In this document: in pieces, positions 5,929 through 11,779 of the stretch
Position numbering within the stretch: the first letter of the stretch is position 1
Layout: each line of letters begins with the position of its first letter
Assembly: GCA_002787175.1 (NCBI GenBank)
Contig: PCWC01000088.1
Coordinates: 1-11,855 of the forward strand
From: Parcubacteria group bacterium CG11_big_fil_rev_8_21_14_0_20_39_22
GTDB taxonomy: Bacteria; Patescibacteriota; Minisyncoccia; Phycocordibacterales; GCA-002787175
Length of the DNA: 11,855 nucleotides
Direction: 5' to 3'
Notes under the pieces: model-generated
The model's input: only the letters and a program-made list of their open reading frames with translations
What the model was told of the DNA's origin: nothing
Databases searched by the model: none
Translations under genes and position numbers: made by a program

Positions 5929-6000
5929 CCCCACACCTTTCGTGGTGAAGATGCTCTGCGGTAACAAATAAAGTCCATTTCGCGAAAAGTGCGGGGTTTT
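5929..6000 (+). terminator. Long imperfect hairpin with T-run after uvrC
   Basis: CCCCACACCTTTCG (5929-5942) can pair with CGAAAAGTGCGGGG (5983-5996) at 12 of 14 positions, followed directly by TTTT. The 40-base interior holds a smaller CACC/GGTG stem and a perfect TTTCGCGAAA palindrome. It may end uvrC transcription, but the large interior is unusual for an intrinsic terminator, so a structured RNA or a palindromic mobile-element end is an alternative. Confidence 0.4.
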
Positions 6001-6051
6001 AAAAATTAAAAATTAGCGATAAGTACATTGTGTGCGTAGGTTGGACTCGTG

Positions 6052-6057
6052 TATAAT
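6052..6057 (+). promoter_or_regulatory. -10 box for ddl (leaderless)
   Basis: A perfect TATAAT is followed by six bases (ATCCTT) and the ATG at 6064, placing the predicted transcription start on the start codon. A TTGTGT 18 bp upstream is a weak -35 candidate. Because the -10 box would otherwise lie inside the coding region, this argues against the in-frame GTG at 6049 as the start. Confidence 0.55.
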
Positions 6058-6063
6058 ATCCTT

Positions 6064-7032
6064 ATGACCAAATCTTATTCCATAGGGGTTCTCCGTGGTG
6101 GACCTTCAAGCGAGTATGAAGTCTCGCTTAAAAGTGGAGCTTCGATTCTGAAAAATATCCGAGACCATCACAAGGTATTCGATATACTTATCGACAAAGA
6201 GGGGACCTGGCATCATCACGGTTCTCCAAAACGTCCGGAACATATATTTCCCCATATCGACCTTTTTATAAACGCGATGCACGGAGAGTACGGGGAAGAC
6301 GGCACTGTTCAGAAAATTTTAGACACTCATGGTATCTCATATACAGGGACACGTTCTTTTCCTTCAAGAGTAGCTATGAATAAGGCCTTAACCAAAAAAG
6401 TCCTCGAAAATGAAGGAATCAAAACACCTGTTTACAAGGTCTTGCACAAGAGTGATCTTAGTTACAATGCGTTGATAGAATTTTTCAGGACTTTTCCTCA
6501 CCCGATGGTGATAAAGCCGATAGGATCGGGGTCTTCCGTCGGAGTTTTTATAGTTAGGACATTTACCGAACTTGAGAACGCTCTTTTAAATGTTTTCGCT
6601 TATTCTCCTACAGTTATGGTTGAAGAATACATACCAGGCAAAGAGGCGACTTGTGGCGTAATCGATAATTTTCGAGAAAAAGATATATACGTCCTACCTC
6701 CCATAGAAATACGTCCTGCACCTGGTGCGACTTTCTTCGACTATGAGGCGAAGTATGGAGGTAAGTCTGAAGAGGTGTGTCCGGGCAATTTTACTGCAGA
6801 AGAGACAAAGGAGTTGCAAGAAATATCAGCTCGAGCTCACAAGGCACTTGATTTAAGACATTATTCCCGTTCTGATTTCATAATCCATCCGAGACGCGGC
6901 ATCTATTTCCTTGAGACAAATACTTTGCCCGGGATGACAACTGAATCCCTTTTTCCCAAAGCCCTGTCAGCGGTCGGAGTATCGCTCAGCGACTTTTTAG
7001 AGCATCTTATAGAACTTTCGATGCGAAGATAA
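6064..7032 (+). CDS. ddl: D-alanine--D-alanine ligase
   Basis: Joins two D-alanines with ATP to make the dipeptide that ends the peptidoglycan stem, a cytoplasmic step of cell-wall synthesis. From the ATG at 6064 it has 322 residues, a normal Ddl length. ATP-grasp signatures are visible in order: GGPSSEYEVSLKSG (12-25), the NAMHGEYGEDG segment near 70-80, KPIGSGSSVGV (about 151-161), SRSDF near the metal site and the closing FLETNTLPGMT with metal- and substrate-binding Glu/Asn. A complete active site suggests the cell makes its own peptidoglycan. It stands alone, with its own -10 box, and runs convergent to the hydrolase gene that follows. No strong terminator is seen in the 65-bp gap. Confidence 0.94.
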   Translation: MTKSYSIGVLRGGPSSEYEVSLKSGASILKNIRDHHKVFDILIDKEGTWHHHGSPKRPEHIFPHIDLFINAMHGEYGEDGTVQKILDTHGISYTGTRSFPSRVAMNKALTKKVLENEGIKTPVYKVLHKSDLSYNALIEFFRTFPHPMVIKPIGSGSSVGVFIVRTFTELENALLNVFAYSPTVMVEEYIPGKEATCGVIDNFREKDIYVLPPIEIRPAPGATFFDYEAKYGGKSEEVCPGNFTAEETKELQEISARAHKALDLRHYSRSDFIIHPRRGIYFLETNTLPGMTTESLFPKALSAVGVSLSDFLEHLIELSMRR

Positions 7033-7097
7033 AAATTAGATCAAACTCGCCTGTACCAAATGCACGGGCTACAGATTTATTTTTGAAAAATCAGTGG

Positions 7098-7724
7098 CTA
7101 TCTCAAAATCATTTCTAATAGTTGTGGAAATTCTTCCGTTCCCATATCGCCAAGTGTGTAATGTCCGTGTCCTTTCAATTCGATAACCGTTCCGCCGAGT
7201 GCTTGGTGAAAAATTTTCAAACTTTCCTTTCCATCGGCTTCCTCATCATCAGCAGTAAAAAACACGATTTCACCTACTCTTGATTTTATATCCTGATCAA
7301 TCTGATAGGTGTAAAATTCTTTTACGGTGCTGTCTTCCTTGTTAGGGATTTTCCATGGAGCGATGAGAACAAGTTTGAAAACTTTTTTCTTTGTTTCTCC
7401 AAGCCAACGAACCAAAAAAGAAGAACCGCAACTATGTCCGACTAAAATCGTGTTTTCATTGACTTCATACTTTTCAAATTCTGCTTTAAATTTCTGATAG
7501 TTCGATTCCCACGGATCTGGCATAAGTGGTGTTTCTGTTTTTATCCCTGATGCAATAAGATTTTTCTTGAGCCAGGGAATCCAATGCTTGTCATAGGTTC
7601 TTGTATCTGGGTTCATCGCTTTTTCGACATTTGAAGGGCAGCCATGAATGATTATGCAGTTTAATCTATCAAGCGAATTTTGTTTTTCTGTATGCATAAT
7701 TTTTGTTTTCCCTATATCTTCCAT
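7098..7724 (-). CDS. RBBP9/YdeN-type serine alpha/beta hydrolase
   Basis: A 208-residue alpha/beta hydrolase. After a polar start the first strand and oxyanion region read CIIIHGCPS (23-31). The nucleophile elbow is GHSCG with Ser98, the acid is Asp159 or Asp160 in FFTADDEEAD, and the histidine is in the GHGHYT segment (186-188). This order and length match the Ser_hydrolase (RBBP9/YdeN) family, whose natural substrates are largely unknown. Its ATG at 7724 follows the TAG stop of the reductase gene by two bases, so the two are almost certainly co-transcribed and translationally coupled. A second ATG at 7697 (MHTEKQ) is possible. Confidence 0.82.
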   Translation of the reverse strand: MEDIGKTKIMHTEKQNSLDRLNCIIIHGCPSNVEKAMNPDTRTYDKHWIPWLKKNLIASGIKTETPLMPDPWESNYQKFKAEFEKYEVNENTILVGHSCGSSFLVRWLGETKKKVFKLVLIAPWKIPNKEDSTVKEFYTYQIDQDIKSRVGEIVFFTADDEEADGKESLKIFHQALGGTVIELKGHGHYTLGDMGTEEFPQLLEMILR

Positions 7725-7726
7725 AA

Positions 7727-8248
7727 CTATTTCAGCACTTCGTACTTCAGGGTTACGATTCCACGTCCTGACTTTTTAACAGAAACTAATTTTATATTTA
7801 CTTTAAAATTCTCAGGTGCAAACAACGGTATCCCTTTGCCTACAAAGACAGGTTCTAAGTTTAGCATTATTTCGTCTAACAAGTTTGTTTTCGCAAAAGA
7901 AGAATTGATACTCGCTCCTCCGGTAACCAATGCTCTTTCGAATCCTTTTTCGGAAAGCTTTGCGAGTGCGTCTTGAGGTGAGTTTGCGAGAGTGTACCCA
8001 CCGTCTAATTTGAAATTCCTGTCTTGCGAGATGACTATTTTCTCTACGCCAATTAAATCATCAAAATTGTACCCGCCGTCCCATTTTTTGACGGCTTCGT
8101 AGGTTTTCCTACCTACAATAAAATTCCCAACTTCTCTTGCAAGTTCGCAAAACATTTCCCAATTTTCATGTGACAAAAATTCCTCGTCGCCTGTTTCAGT
8201 AGCAATCATCCCATTTAGACTTGTAGCCATGTATAAGGTTACTTTCAT
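7727..8248 (-). CDS. RibD C-terminal / dihydrofolate reductase-like protein
   Basis: A 173-residue stand-alone reductase domain of the RibD_C / DHFR-like superfamily (YwjB/YyaP type). Signatures are MKVTLYMATSLNG (1-13), NFIVGRKTYEAVK (42-54, NADPH-binding GRxTY) and ALVTGGASINSSF (about 105-117), followed by FVGKGIPLF (about 135-143). By family it would be an NADPH-dependent reductase of a pterin- or pyrimidine-like substrate, but close homologues are mostly uncharacterised, so it should not be read as a true folA. It heads a two-gene unit with the hydrolase. The start at 8248 is supported by a promoter placed for a leaderless message. Confidence 0.85.
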   Translation of the reverse strand: MKVTLYMATSLNGMIATETGDEEFLSHENWEMFCELAREVGNFIVGRKTYEAVKKWDGGYNFDDLIGVEKIVISQDRNFKLDGGYTLANSPQDALAKLSEKGFERALVTGGASINSSFAKTNLLDEIMLNLEPVFVGKGIPLFAPENFKVNIKLVSVKKSGRGIVTLKYEVLK

Positions 8249-8254
8249 AGTTTT

Positions 8255-8283
8255 ATTTTACAGCAGAATAAAAATCAGTGCAA
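8255..8283 (-). promoter_or_regulatory. Promoter of the reductase-hydrolase pair (leaderless)
   Basis: Minus-strand TTGCAC (8278-8283), a 17-bp spacer and TAAAAT (8255-8260), then six bases to the ATG at 8248. The predicted start of transcription coincides with the start codon. Confidence 0.55.
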
Positions 8284-8302
8284 TTTTTATCGAATATCAT
8301 TA

Positions 8303-8827
8303 TCATTTATTCAAAGTAACCCCTGGATTTTCGATTGGCCTTGTAAGGTTTTTGACATCCTCGGAATCTGTAAAGAAAATACCCACATTGGGTTGAAGGG
8401 TATAGAGCGTTATGTGAGTAGGCGGATATTCCAGGTTTAAATCGTACTTCTTGTTTATGAAGTCAAAAAACTTATCCAAATTAGATATATCGCACATTAC
8501 AACCATGCTCCTTTTTTCATCTTCTTCGACAAATTTGAATTCATCTCTGTATCTTATTAAGTCCACTTTGTTTTCTTTTGTAAAATTGCAAAAATCGGTG
8601 ATTACTTTCTCCAGGAAATCAGTCTCTTTTATATTTATATTGTTTTTTTCTATAATTTTTCCAACACAAACTAAACTAACATGAAATGAGTCTTTTAGGA
8701 AAAGTTTATATCTTTCAACCTCAATTTCTTCGGGTAGTTTGTCGAAAGACACAGGTAGCCCCAATGTATCTTTTTTCAGACCTCCAACTTCATATTTTTC
8801 TCCATTACAGATATATTCTTTTGACAT
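8303..8827 (-). CDS. 2H-phosphoesterase-like protein (LigT/CPDase fold), uncharacterised
   Basis: A 174-residue protein. Two H-x-S/T motifs, H49-V-S51 in FHVSLVCVG and H138-I-T140 in PTHITLYT, are spaced about 90 residues apart and each lies in a beta-strand-like stretch. That pattern defines the 2H phosphoesterase superfamily (LigT/ThpR 2'-5' RNA ligase, cyclic phosphodiesterases), enzymes that open or make 2',3'-cyclic or 2'-5' phosphodiester bonds. The rest of the sequence does not let me place it in a named family, and its substrate is unknown. It has its own -10 box and lies 54 bp before the reductase gene, which has a separate promoter. It is AT-rich and adjoins the GC-rich repeat block. 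The family call rests mainly on the two motifs. Confidence 0.6.
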   Translation of the reverse strand: MSKEYICNGEKYEVGGLKKDTLGLPVSFDKLPEEIEVERYKLFLKDSFHVSLVCVGKIIEKNNINIKETDFLEKVITDFCNFTKENKVDLIRYRDEFKFVEEDEKRSMVVMCDISNLDKFFDFINKKYDLNLEYPPTHITLYTLQPNVGIFFTDSEDVKNLTRPIENPGVTLNK

Positions 8828-8833
8828 AGGTGG

Positions 8834-8839
8834 ATTATA
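8834..8839 (-). promoter_or_regulatory. Extended -10 box for the 2H protein (leaderless)
   Basis: Minus strand TGATATAAT, an extended -10 (TGnTATAAT), is followed by six bases (CCACCT) and the ATG at 8827. The predicted transcription start is at the start codon. No good -35 hexamer lies 17 bp upstream, as is common with extended -10 promoters. Confidence 0.55.
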
Positions 8840-8852
8840 TCAAATCTTTTGA

Positions 8853-8869
8853 CTATATAAGTTATATAG
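8853..8869. promoter_or_regulatory. 17-bp palindrome over the -35 region of the 2H gene
   Basis: CTATATAA-G-TTATATAG is a perfect 8-bp inverted repeat around one central base. It covers the -35 position (about 8857-8862) of the promoter of the 2H-phosphoesterase-like gene, a typical place for a repressor operator. AT-rich palindromes can also arise by chance, and no regulator gene is adjacent. Confidence 0.35.
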
Positions 8870-9086
8870 AGGGGTTCTACGGGTTTAACATCCAACTTCA
8901 CTTCACGAAGCTCTTTGCACCTAATTAAATAGGAAATGTGGTGAAATACTAACCTTTGCGCGAACCTTTTTCCAATCGCGAAGCGATTGATCTTCGCACG
9001 CTCCGCGTGCGTGGTGGCTTGAAACGAAATCGTACGCGCGGAGTGCGTGGTGATTCTGCGCCTCGGGACGCGCTCGTACCTCGCGC

Positions 9087-9185
9087 GGCAAACCACAAAA
9101 ATTTCCTTTCATTTTTTTGCGGCTCCCCCCAGACCCCCCGCCGCCAGGCGAAAAGGAAAGGCAAGGAAATTTTTGGTTTGCGCCG
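9087..9185. repeat. Large imperfect palindrome in the GC-rich block
   Basis: The left arm GGCAAACCACAAAAATTTCC (from 9087) is nearly complementary to the right arm GGAAATTTTTGGTTTGCGCC (ending near 9184), apart from small gaps. Between them lies a C-rich stretch whose other strand has two runs of six G separated by TCT plus further GG pairs, so both a hairpin and a G-quadruplex are conceivable. The right half belongs to the repeat that returns inverted at 11780-11855. Confidence 0.55.
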
Positions 9186-9193
9186 CCGGTTCA
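9118..9193 (+). repeat. 76-bp inverted repeat, left copy
   Basis: The stretch from TGCGGCTCC to CCGGTTCA is the exact reverse complement of 11780-11855. The match stops at 9193/9194 (G here; A on the complementary strand of the other copy). The outer limit cannot be determined because the other copy runs into the window end. The two copies face each other across the four-gene operon. Confidence 0.9.
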
Positions 9194-9394
9194 GCTTCCA
9201 AAAGCTCCGTAAGGTCATTATATTTCCCATACTCCGCTTTTTCCAGCTTCCCGTCGGCCCGAGGCGCTCCCGTCTCCGCGTTTGGTAGTAATTCGGTAGT
9301 CCGCTCACACTTCGCAATCACCTCGCATTGGCCGCTCACATTCGTTCGCGATGCCTGCTCGGTGCTCGCTTCGTGTTCGCTCTGTGGCTTCGAC

Positions 9395-10039
9395 TTAACT
9401 TTTTATAAAAAAATTTAGATTTTGTGGTTGTAACCCACTAAAAGAAAGATTTGCATCATTTAATCCCATGCTTCTTACGAACATATCAAAAAACAACAGG
9501 TTCGCAGACATAGCCATTGATCTAAGAGAATCAACTTTATACTTGACTTTAAAATCCGCAATCTTTGAAAGGTCATTCTGTTTAATTGCTCCACTCATGC
9601 CGTCTATGTTTCCCGTATGAACAACATTATTTCTGGCTATCTTTATGGCTTCAGAATTTTCTATTGATTTTTTATAATAATACTGGAAAAGCTTCTTCAC
9701 CTTTTTATCAAACCCATGCTTTCCAGGATTATGTAATTCTTCTGCTGATTTGCCACTTGGTTTGAAAATCTCATAAAAGTAAATGATATCCAACACTTGG
9801 CACATCCATAAAAATTTGATATCTCCGATATCCTGACGGCATTGTTCGTCAACAATGAAGACAAAGTGTGTTGACGGGAATTTCTGTTGCCAGTTTTTAG
9901 ATTGGATGTTAGAGATGATTTTGTCCGTAAGTTCTGAGGCTGGCTTCTTTCCATAACTTTTTTCAAGAATATACAAAATCAACTTATAGTCTTCTGCAAG
10001 AGTATTATCGGTATGTAGAATTGATGGACTATTTTTCAT
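9395..10039 (-). CDS. Putative HEPN-domain protein (possible RNase), uncharacterised
   Basis: A 214-residue, mostly helical protein. The key feature is ARNNVVHTG: R136-N137-x3-H141 fits the Rx4-6H catalytic motif of HEPN ribonucleases, where Arg and His act in metal-independent RNA cleavage and a polar residue often follows the Arg. It is preceded by a lysine-rich helical stretch (111-130) and followed by further helices ending at NLNFFIKS. HEPN proteins are common in toxin-antitoxin, abortive-infection and CRISPR-linked systems. I cannot assign a named family. Its ATG overlaps the HNH stop by one base (TAATG), so it is translationally coupled as the last gene of the operon. The HEPN call depends on one short motif and the helical character. 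Confidence 0.5.
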   Translation of the reverse strand: MKNSPSILHTDNTLAEDYKLILYILEKSYGKKPASELTDKIISNIQSKNWQQKFPSTHFVFIVDEQCRQDIGDIKFLWMCQVLDIIYFYEIFKPSGKSAEELHNPGKHGFDKKVKKLFQYYYKKSIENSEAIKIARNNVVHTGNIDGMSGAIKQNDLSKIADFKVKYKVDSLRSMAMSANLLFFDMFVRSMGLNDANLSFSGLQPQNLNFFIKS

Positions 10040-10746
10040 TAGCCAAGTTTTGATTTACCGCTTCTCATCATTGTTTTGCTTTTTCTCTTCCTGTTCCACT
10101 CGCCCGTAGACTCATATTTTAAATGGTTCTTAATCCACTCGGTAAGTGGTCTATAACCATGATAAACAATGTCAGCAGGAACCCTTTTTCCATCCCAATA
10201 TTCTTTCTGTCGTGTAAGAAAGACTTCTCTAACAAATGTTTTAACAACCTCACTTCTTCCGTCCCAATTTATTGCTTCCCACTCTTCTTTAGACAAAACC
10301 CCTTTATCAAAACAACTGTGATGCGTAGCGCATAAGTACAAAATATTTGTTTCTCTATCAGAGCCACCTATTTGGCGGGGTATGATGTGGCAAAATTCTA
10401 CTTTTCTATGTTCACCACAAATTTCACAAGGTGGTCGTTGTTTATAAGAACTAGTTTGAATAATATTGTCGTACTCGTCTCTTTCCCACTTTACGCTTGG
10501 TGTTGGTATATCAACATTGTCTCCATTAAGACATCTTTTGAGGCAATCTTGAAAGAGTGTTCTTGCTTCTTCTGCAATCTCGTCAACCTCTTTTCTAGCA
10601 TCTGACATCTTATAGAATAGATCATCTCTTGTGTCATCTGTATATGTGTTCAGATTACTACTTATTCGTTTGATAGTATCAGTGAGAATCAGTAACGCCC
10701 TGTCAATTTCGTGTTGCTTTAAAGTTTTTGGTTTCTCGTGATTCAT
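10039..10746 (-). CDS. HNH endonuclease-like protein
   Basis: From the ATG at 10746 it has 235 residues. Residues 1-75 look helical and highly charged, possibly coiled-coil. The HNH module is at about 105-150: C107-x2-C110 (CEICGEH), H120 in CHIIPRQIGG, N134 in ETNILYLC, then C139-x2-H142-H143. The two CxxC/CxxH pairs would bind a structural zinc, and His120, Asn134 and His143 form the beta-beta-alpha-metal active site. A tail of about 85 residues ends in a basic segment (RKRKSKTMM). HNH enzymes cut or nick DNA; the target here is unknown. An in-frame GTG at 10755 would add three residues and overlap the upstream gene; the ATG, one base after that gene's TAA, is preferred. Confidence 0.82.
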   Translation of the reverse strand: MNHEKPKTLKQHEIDRALLILTDTIKRISSNLNTYTDDTRDDLFYKMSDARKEVDEIAEEARTLFQDCLKRCLNGDNVDIPTPSVKWERDEYDNIIQTSSYKQRPPCEICGEHRKVEFCHIIPRQIGGSDRETNILYLCATHHSCFDKGVLSKEEWEAINWDGRSEVVKTFVREVFLTRQKEYWDGKRVPADIVYHGYRPLTEWIKNHLKYESTGEWNRKRKSKTMMRSGKSKLG

Positions 10747-10747
10747 T

Positions 10748-11482
10748 TTATTCACTCAAGGCTGGATGTAACCAATAACTATCAGCGATATCAGGTAGGT
10801 TATCGGTCAAGAAATTATTCCAATTTATTTTTTCCCAAGTCTCTCGCTCAATCGTTATCAACGCGACCCTGCTAAGTGATTCCTCACCGAATTGATCAAC
10901 CAGTGTTAAGTGCGGTTCAACAACTATCGCGTTAACATCTTGACCCACAATCGAAGACAACTCTTTTACGAGGTCTTTAGTATCGCTCAAAATTCCTCTG
11001 CGAGTGAGATTTGTGCTTAAATTTTCTTTGGCAACATAATCAATCCAAAGTTCTCCGTCGCTCGTTTCAATTTTTCTAATTTCTATATCGTGCCCGAGTG
11101 CTCTTAATGCCCCAAGTTCAATATTTCGTTCTGGTGTTCCCGCCTGCGTTAGATAATTATGGGTCTGAGATGTTCCTGAAAGAATCTCGTCTTTTTCACT
11201 TCTAAATTCTTTATCACTTTGTATAGCAGGCAGAAATATAGCCCCGAATATTAAAGTGACAAGCACAACAAATGTTGCCGGAACGAATTTCTGTATTTCG
11301 GGCTTTTTCTCAAGTGTTTTCATTGTAGCGATAGCCCCTATCAGAGCAAGAATAAGTCCCGTCAAAAAATTAAAAACAATCCAAAAGAGAATAAACAAAA
11401 CAAAAAACATTCCTCCGGCAACTTTTTGCTTTTTCTCCTTTGTCTTTTTATCCTCTATGACTGATTGATTTTCTTCATTCAT
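10748..11482 (-). CDS. Membrane protein with C-terminal soluble domain, unknown function
   Basis: A 244-residue protein. The first 20 residues are charged (NEENQ...KEKKQK). A long hydrophobic stretch at about 22-54 may be one long or two short membrane helices, and a second segment lies at about 67-87 (VPATFVVLVTLIFGAIFLP). The remaining about 155 residues are soluble, with alternating strand-like stretches (ELWIDYVA, VNAIVVEPHLTLVD, SRVALITIERETW) ending in SYWLHPALSE. I do not recognise the family. It begins 10 bp after the Xre stop and ends 1 bp before the HNH ATG, firmly within the operon. A membrane partner next to nuclease-like proteins could act as effector or anchor, but nothing in the sequence proves this. 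Confidence 0.65.
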   Translation of the reverse strand: MNEENQSVIEDKKTKEKKQKVAGGMFFVLFILFWIVFNFLTGLILALIGAIATMKTLEKKPEIQKFVPATFVVLVTLIFGAIFLPAIQSDKEFRSEKDEILSGTSQTHNYLTQAGTPERNIELGALRALGHDIEIRKIETSDGELWIDYVAKENLSTNLTRRGILSDTKDLVKELSSIVGQDVNAIVVEPHLTLVDQFGEESLSRVALITIERETWEKINWNNFLTDNLPDIADSYWLHPALSE

Positions 11483-11492
11483 ATTTTGTTTG

Positions 11493-11714
11493 TTACTTAA
11501 TAAAATAGTTCAAATCTTTTTTATACAAGTCAGCAAACTTCTTTAATTCTAAAATATCTAAACGCTGTTCGCCAACCTCAACGCGAGACACATACGATTG
11601 CGTACGTTTCAGCTTTTTAGCCACATCAATTTGTCGCAAACCTGCTTCAAGACGAGCTTTTCGCAGTTTGCCGACAAAATCAGCGTATTCTTTTGATCGT
11701 ATTGTATCTACCAT
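11493..11714 (-). CDS. Xre-family helix-turn-helix transcriptional regulator
   Basis: A 73-residue protein that is almost entirely one HTH_3 / Cro-C1 domain. The helix-turn-helix reads RLEAGLRQIDVAKKLKRTQSYVSRVEVGEQ (about 21-50), with the typical Q-x3-A-x3-turn-S-x-V-S-R-x-E pattern, and the last helices end in LNYFIK. It is the first gene of the four-gene operon, 10 bp ahead of the membrane protein. Small Xre proteins in this position usually repress their own operon, as in toxin-antitoxin and defence cassettes. Three TGCA cores and a TGCATAT/ATATGCA inverted pair upstream are candidate binding sites. No Shine-Dalgarno is seen. Confidence 0.88.
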   Translation of the reverse strand: MVDTIRSKEYADFVGKLRKARLEAGLRQIDVAKKLKRTQSYVSRVEVGEQRLDILELKKFADLYKKDLNYFIK

Positions 11715-11725
11715 AACATTATCAG

Positions 11726-11762
11726 CTTATATGCAGATTTGCAATACCTAAACTTTGCATAT
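11726..11762 (-). promoter_or_regulatory. Candidate operator and promoter of the Xre operon
   Basis: ATATGCA (11729-11735) and TGCATAT (11756-11762) are inverted repeats, and a third TGCA core lies at 11740-11743, giving cores spaced by 8 and 16 bp. A possible -10 box, minus-strand TATAAG at 11726-11731, overlaps the first site, 11 bp before the ATG. Overlap of operator-like sites with the promoter fits autorepression by the Xre protein. There is no convincing -35 box. Confidence 0.35.
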
Positions 11763-11779
11763 TGTGTTAGGATAGAAAT

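Larger units (their letters stand above)
8940..9394. other. GC-rich non-coding block with palindromes
   Basis: About 455 bases with clearly higher GC content than the flanking genes. All six frames carry overlapping ORFs of 60-120 codons rich in Arg, Pro and Ser, which is expected from GC-rich sequence without stop codons and is not convincing coding. Inside are GCACGC/GCGTGC and similar palindromes (about 8998-9012), near-repeats of GCGTGGTG (about 9010 and 9045), and the large repeat at 9118-9193. The HEPN-like gene ends at its right edge. The abrupt composition change and the repeats suggest inserted or mobile-element-derived DNA. Confidence 0.6.

Noticed and set aside
5436..5978. 180-codon minus-strand ORF
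   Set aside because: Most of it is antisense to uvrC and its start lies in the structured element after uvrC.
6049..6063. GTG start five codons upstream of the chosen ddl start
   Set aside because: The TATAAT box would lie inside the coding region; the ATG at 6064 gives the expected Ddl N-terminus.
7033..7097. Terminator in the gap between ddl and the convergent hydrolase gene
   Set aside because: Only a weak six-pair stem (GCCTGT/ACGGGC) with a wobble and no clean T-run; too weak to annotate.
8776..9418. Several overlapping ORFs of 60-123 codons on both strands in the GC-rich block
   Set aside because: They overlap each other in many frames, are rich in Arg/Pro/Ser, show no domain or start signal, and run through palindromic repeats. 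They look like stop-poor GC-rich sequence.
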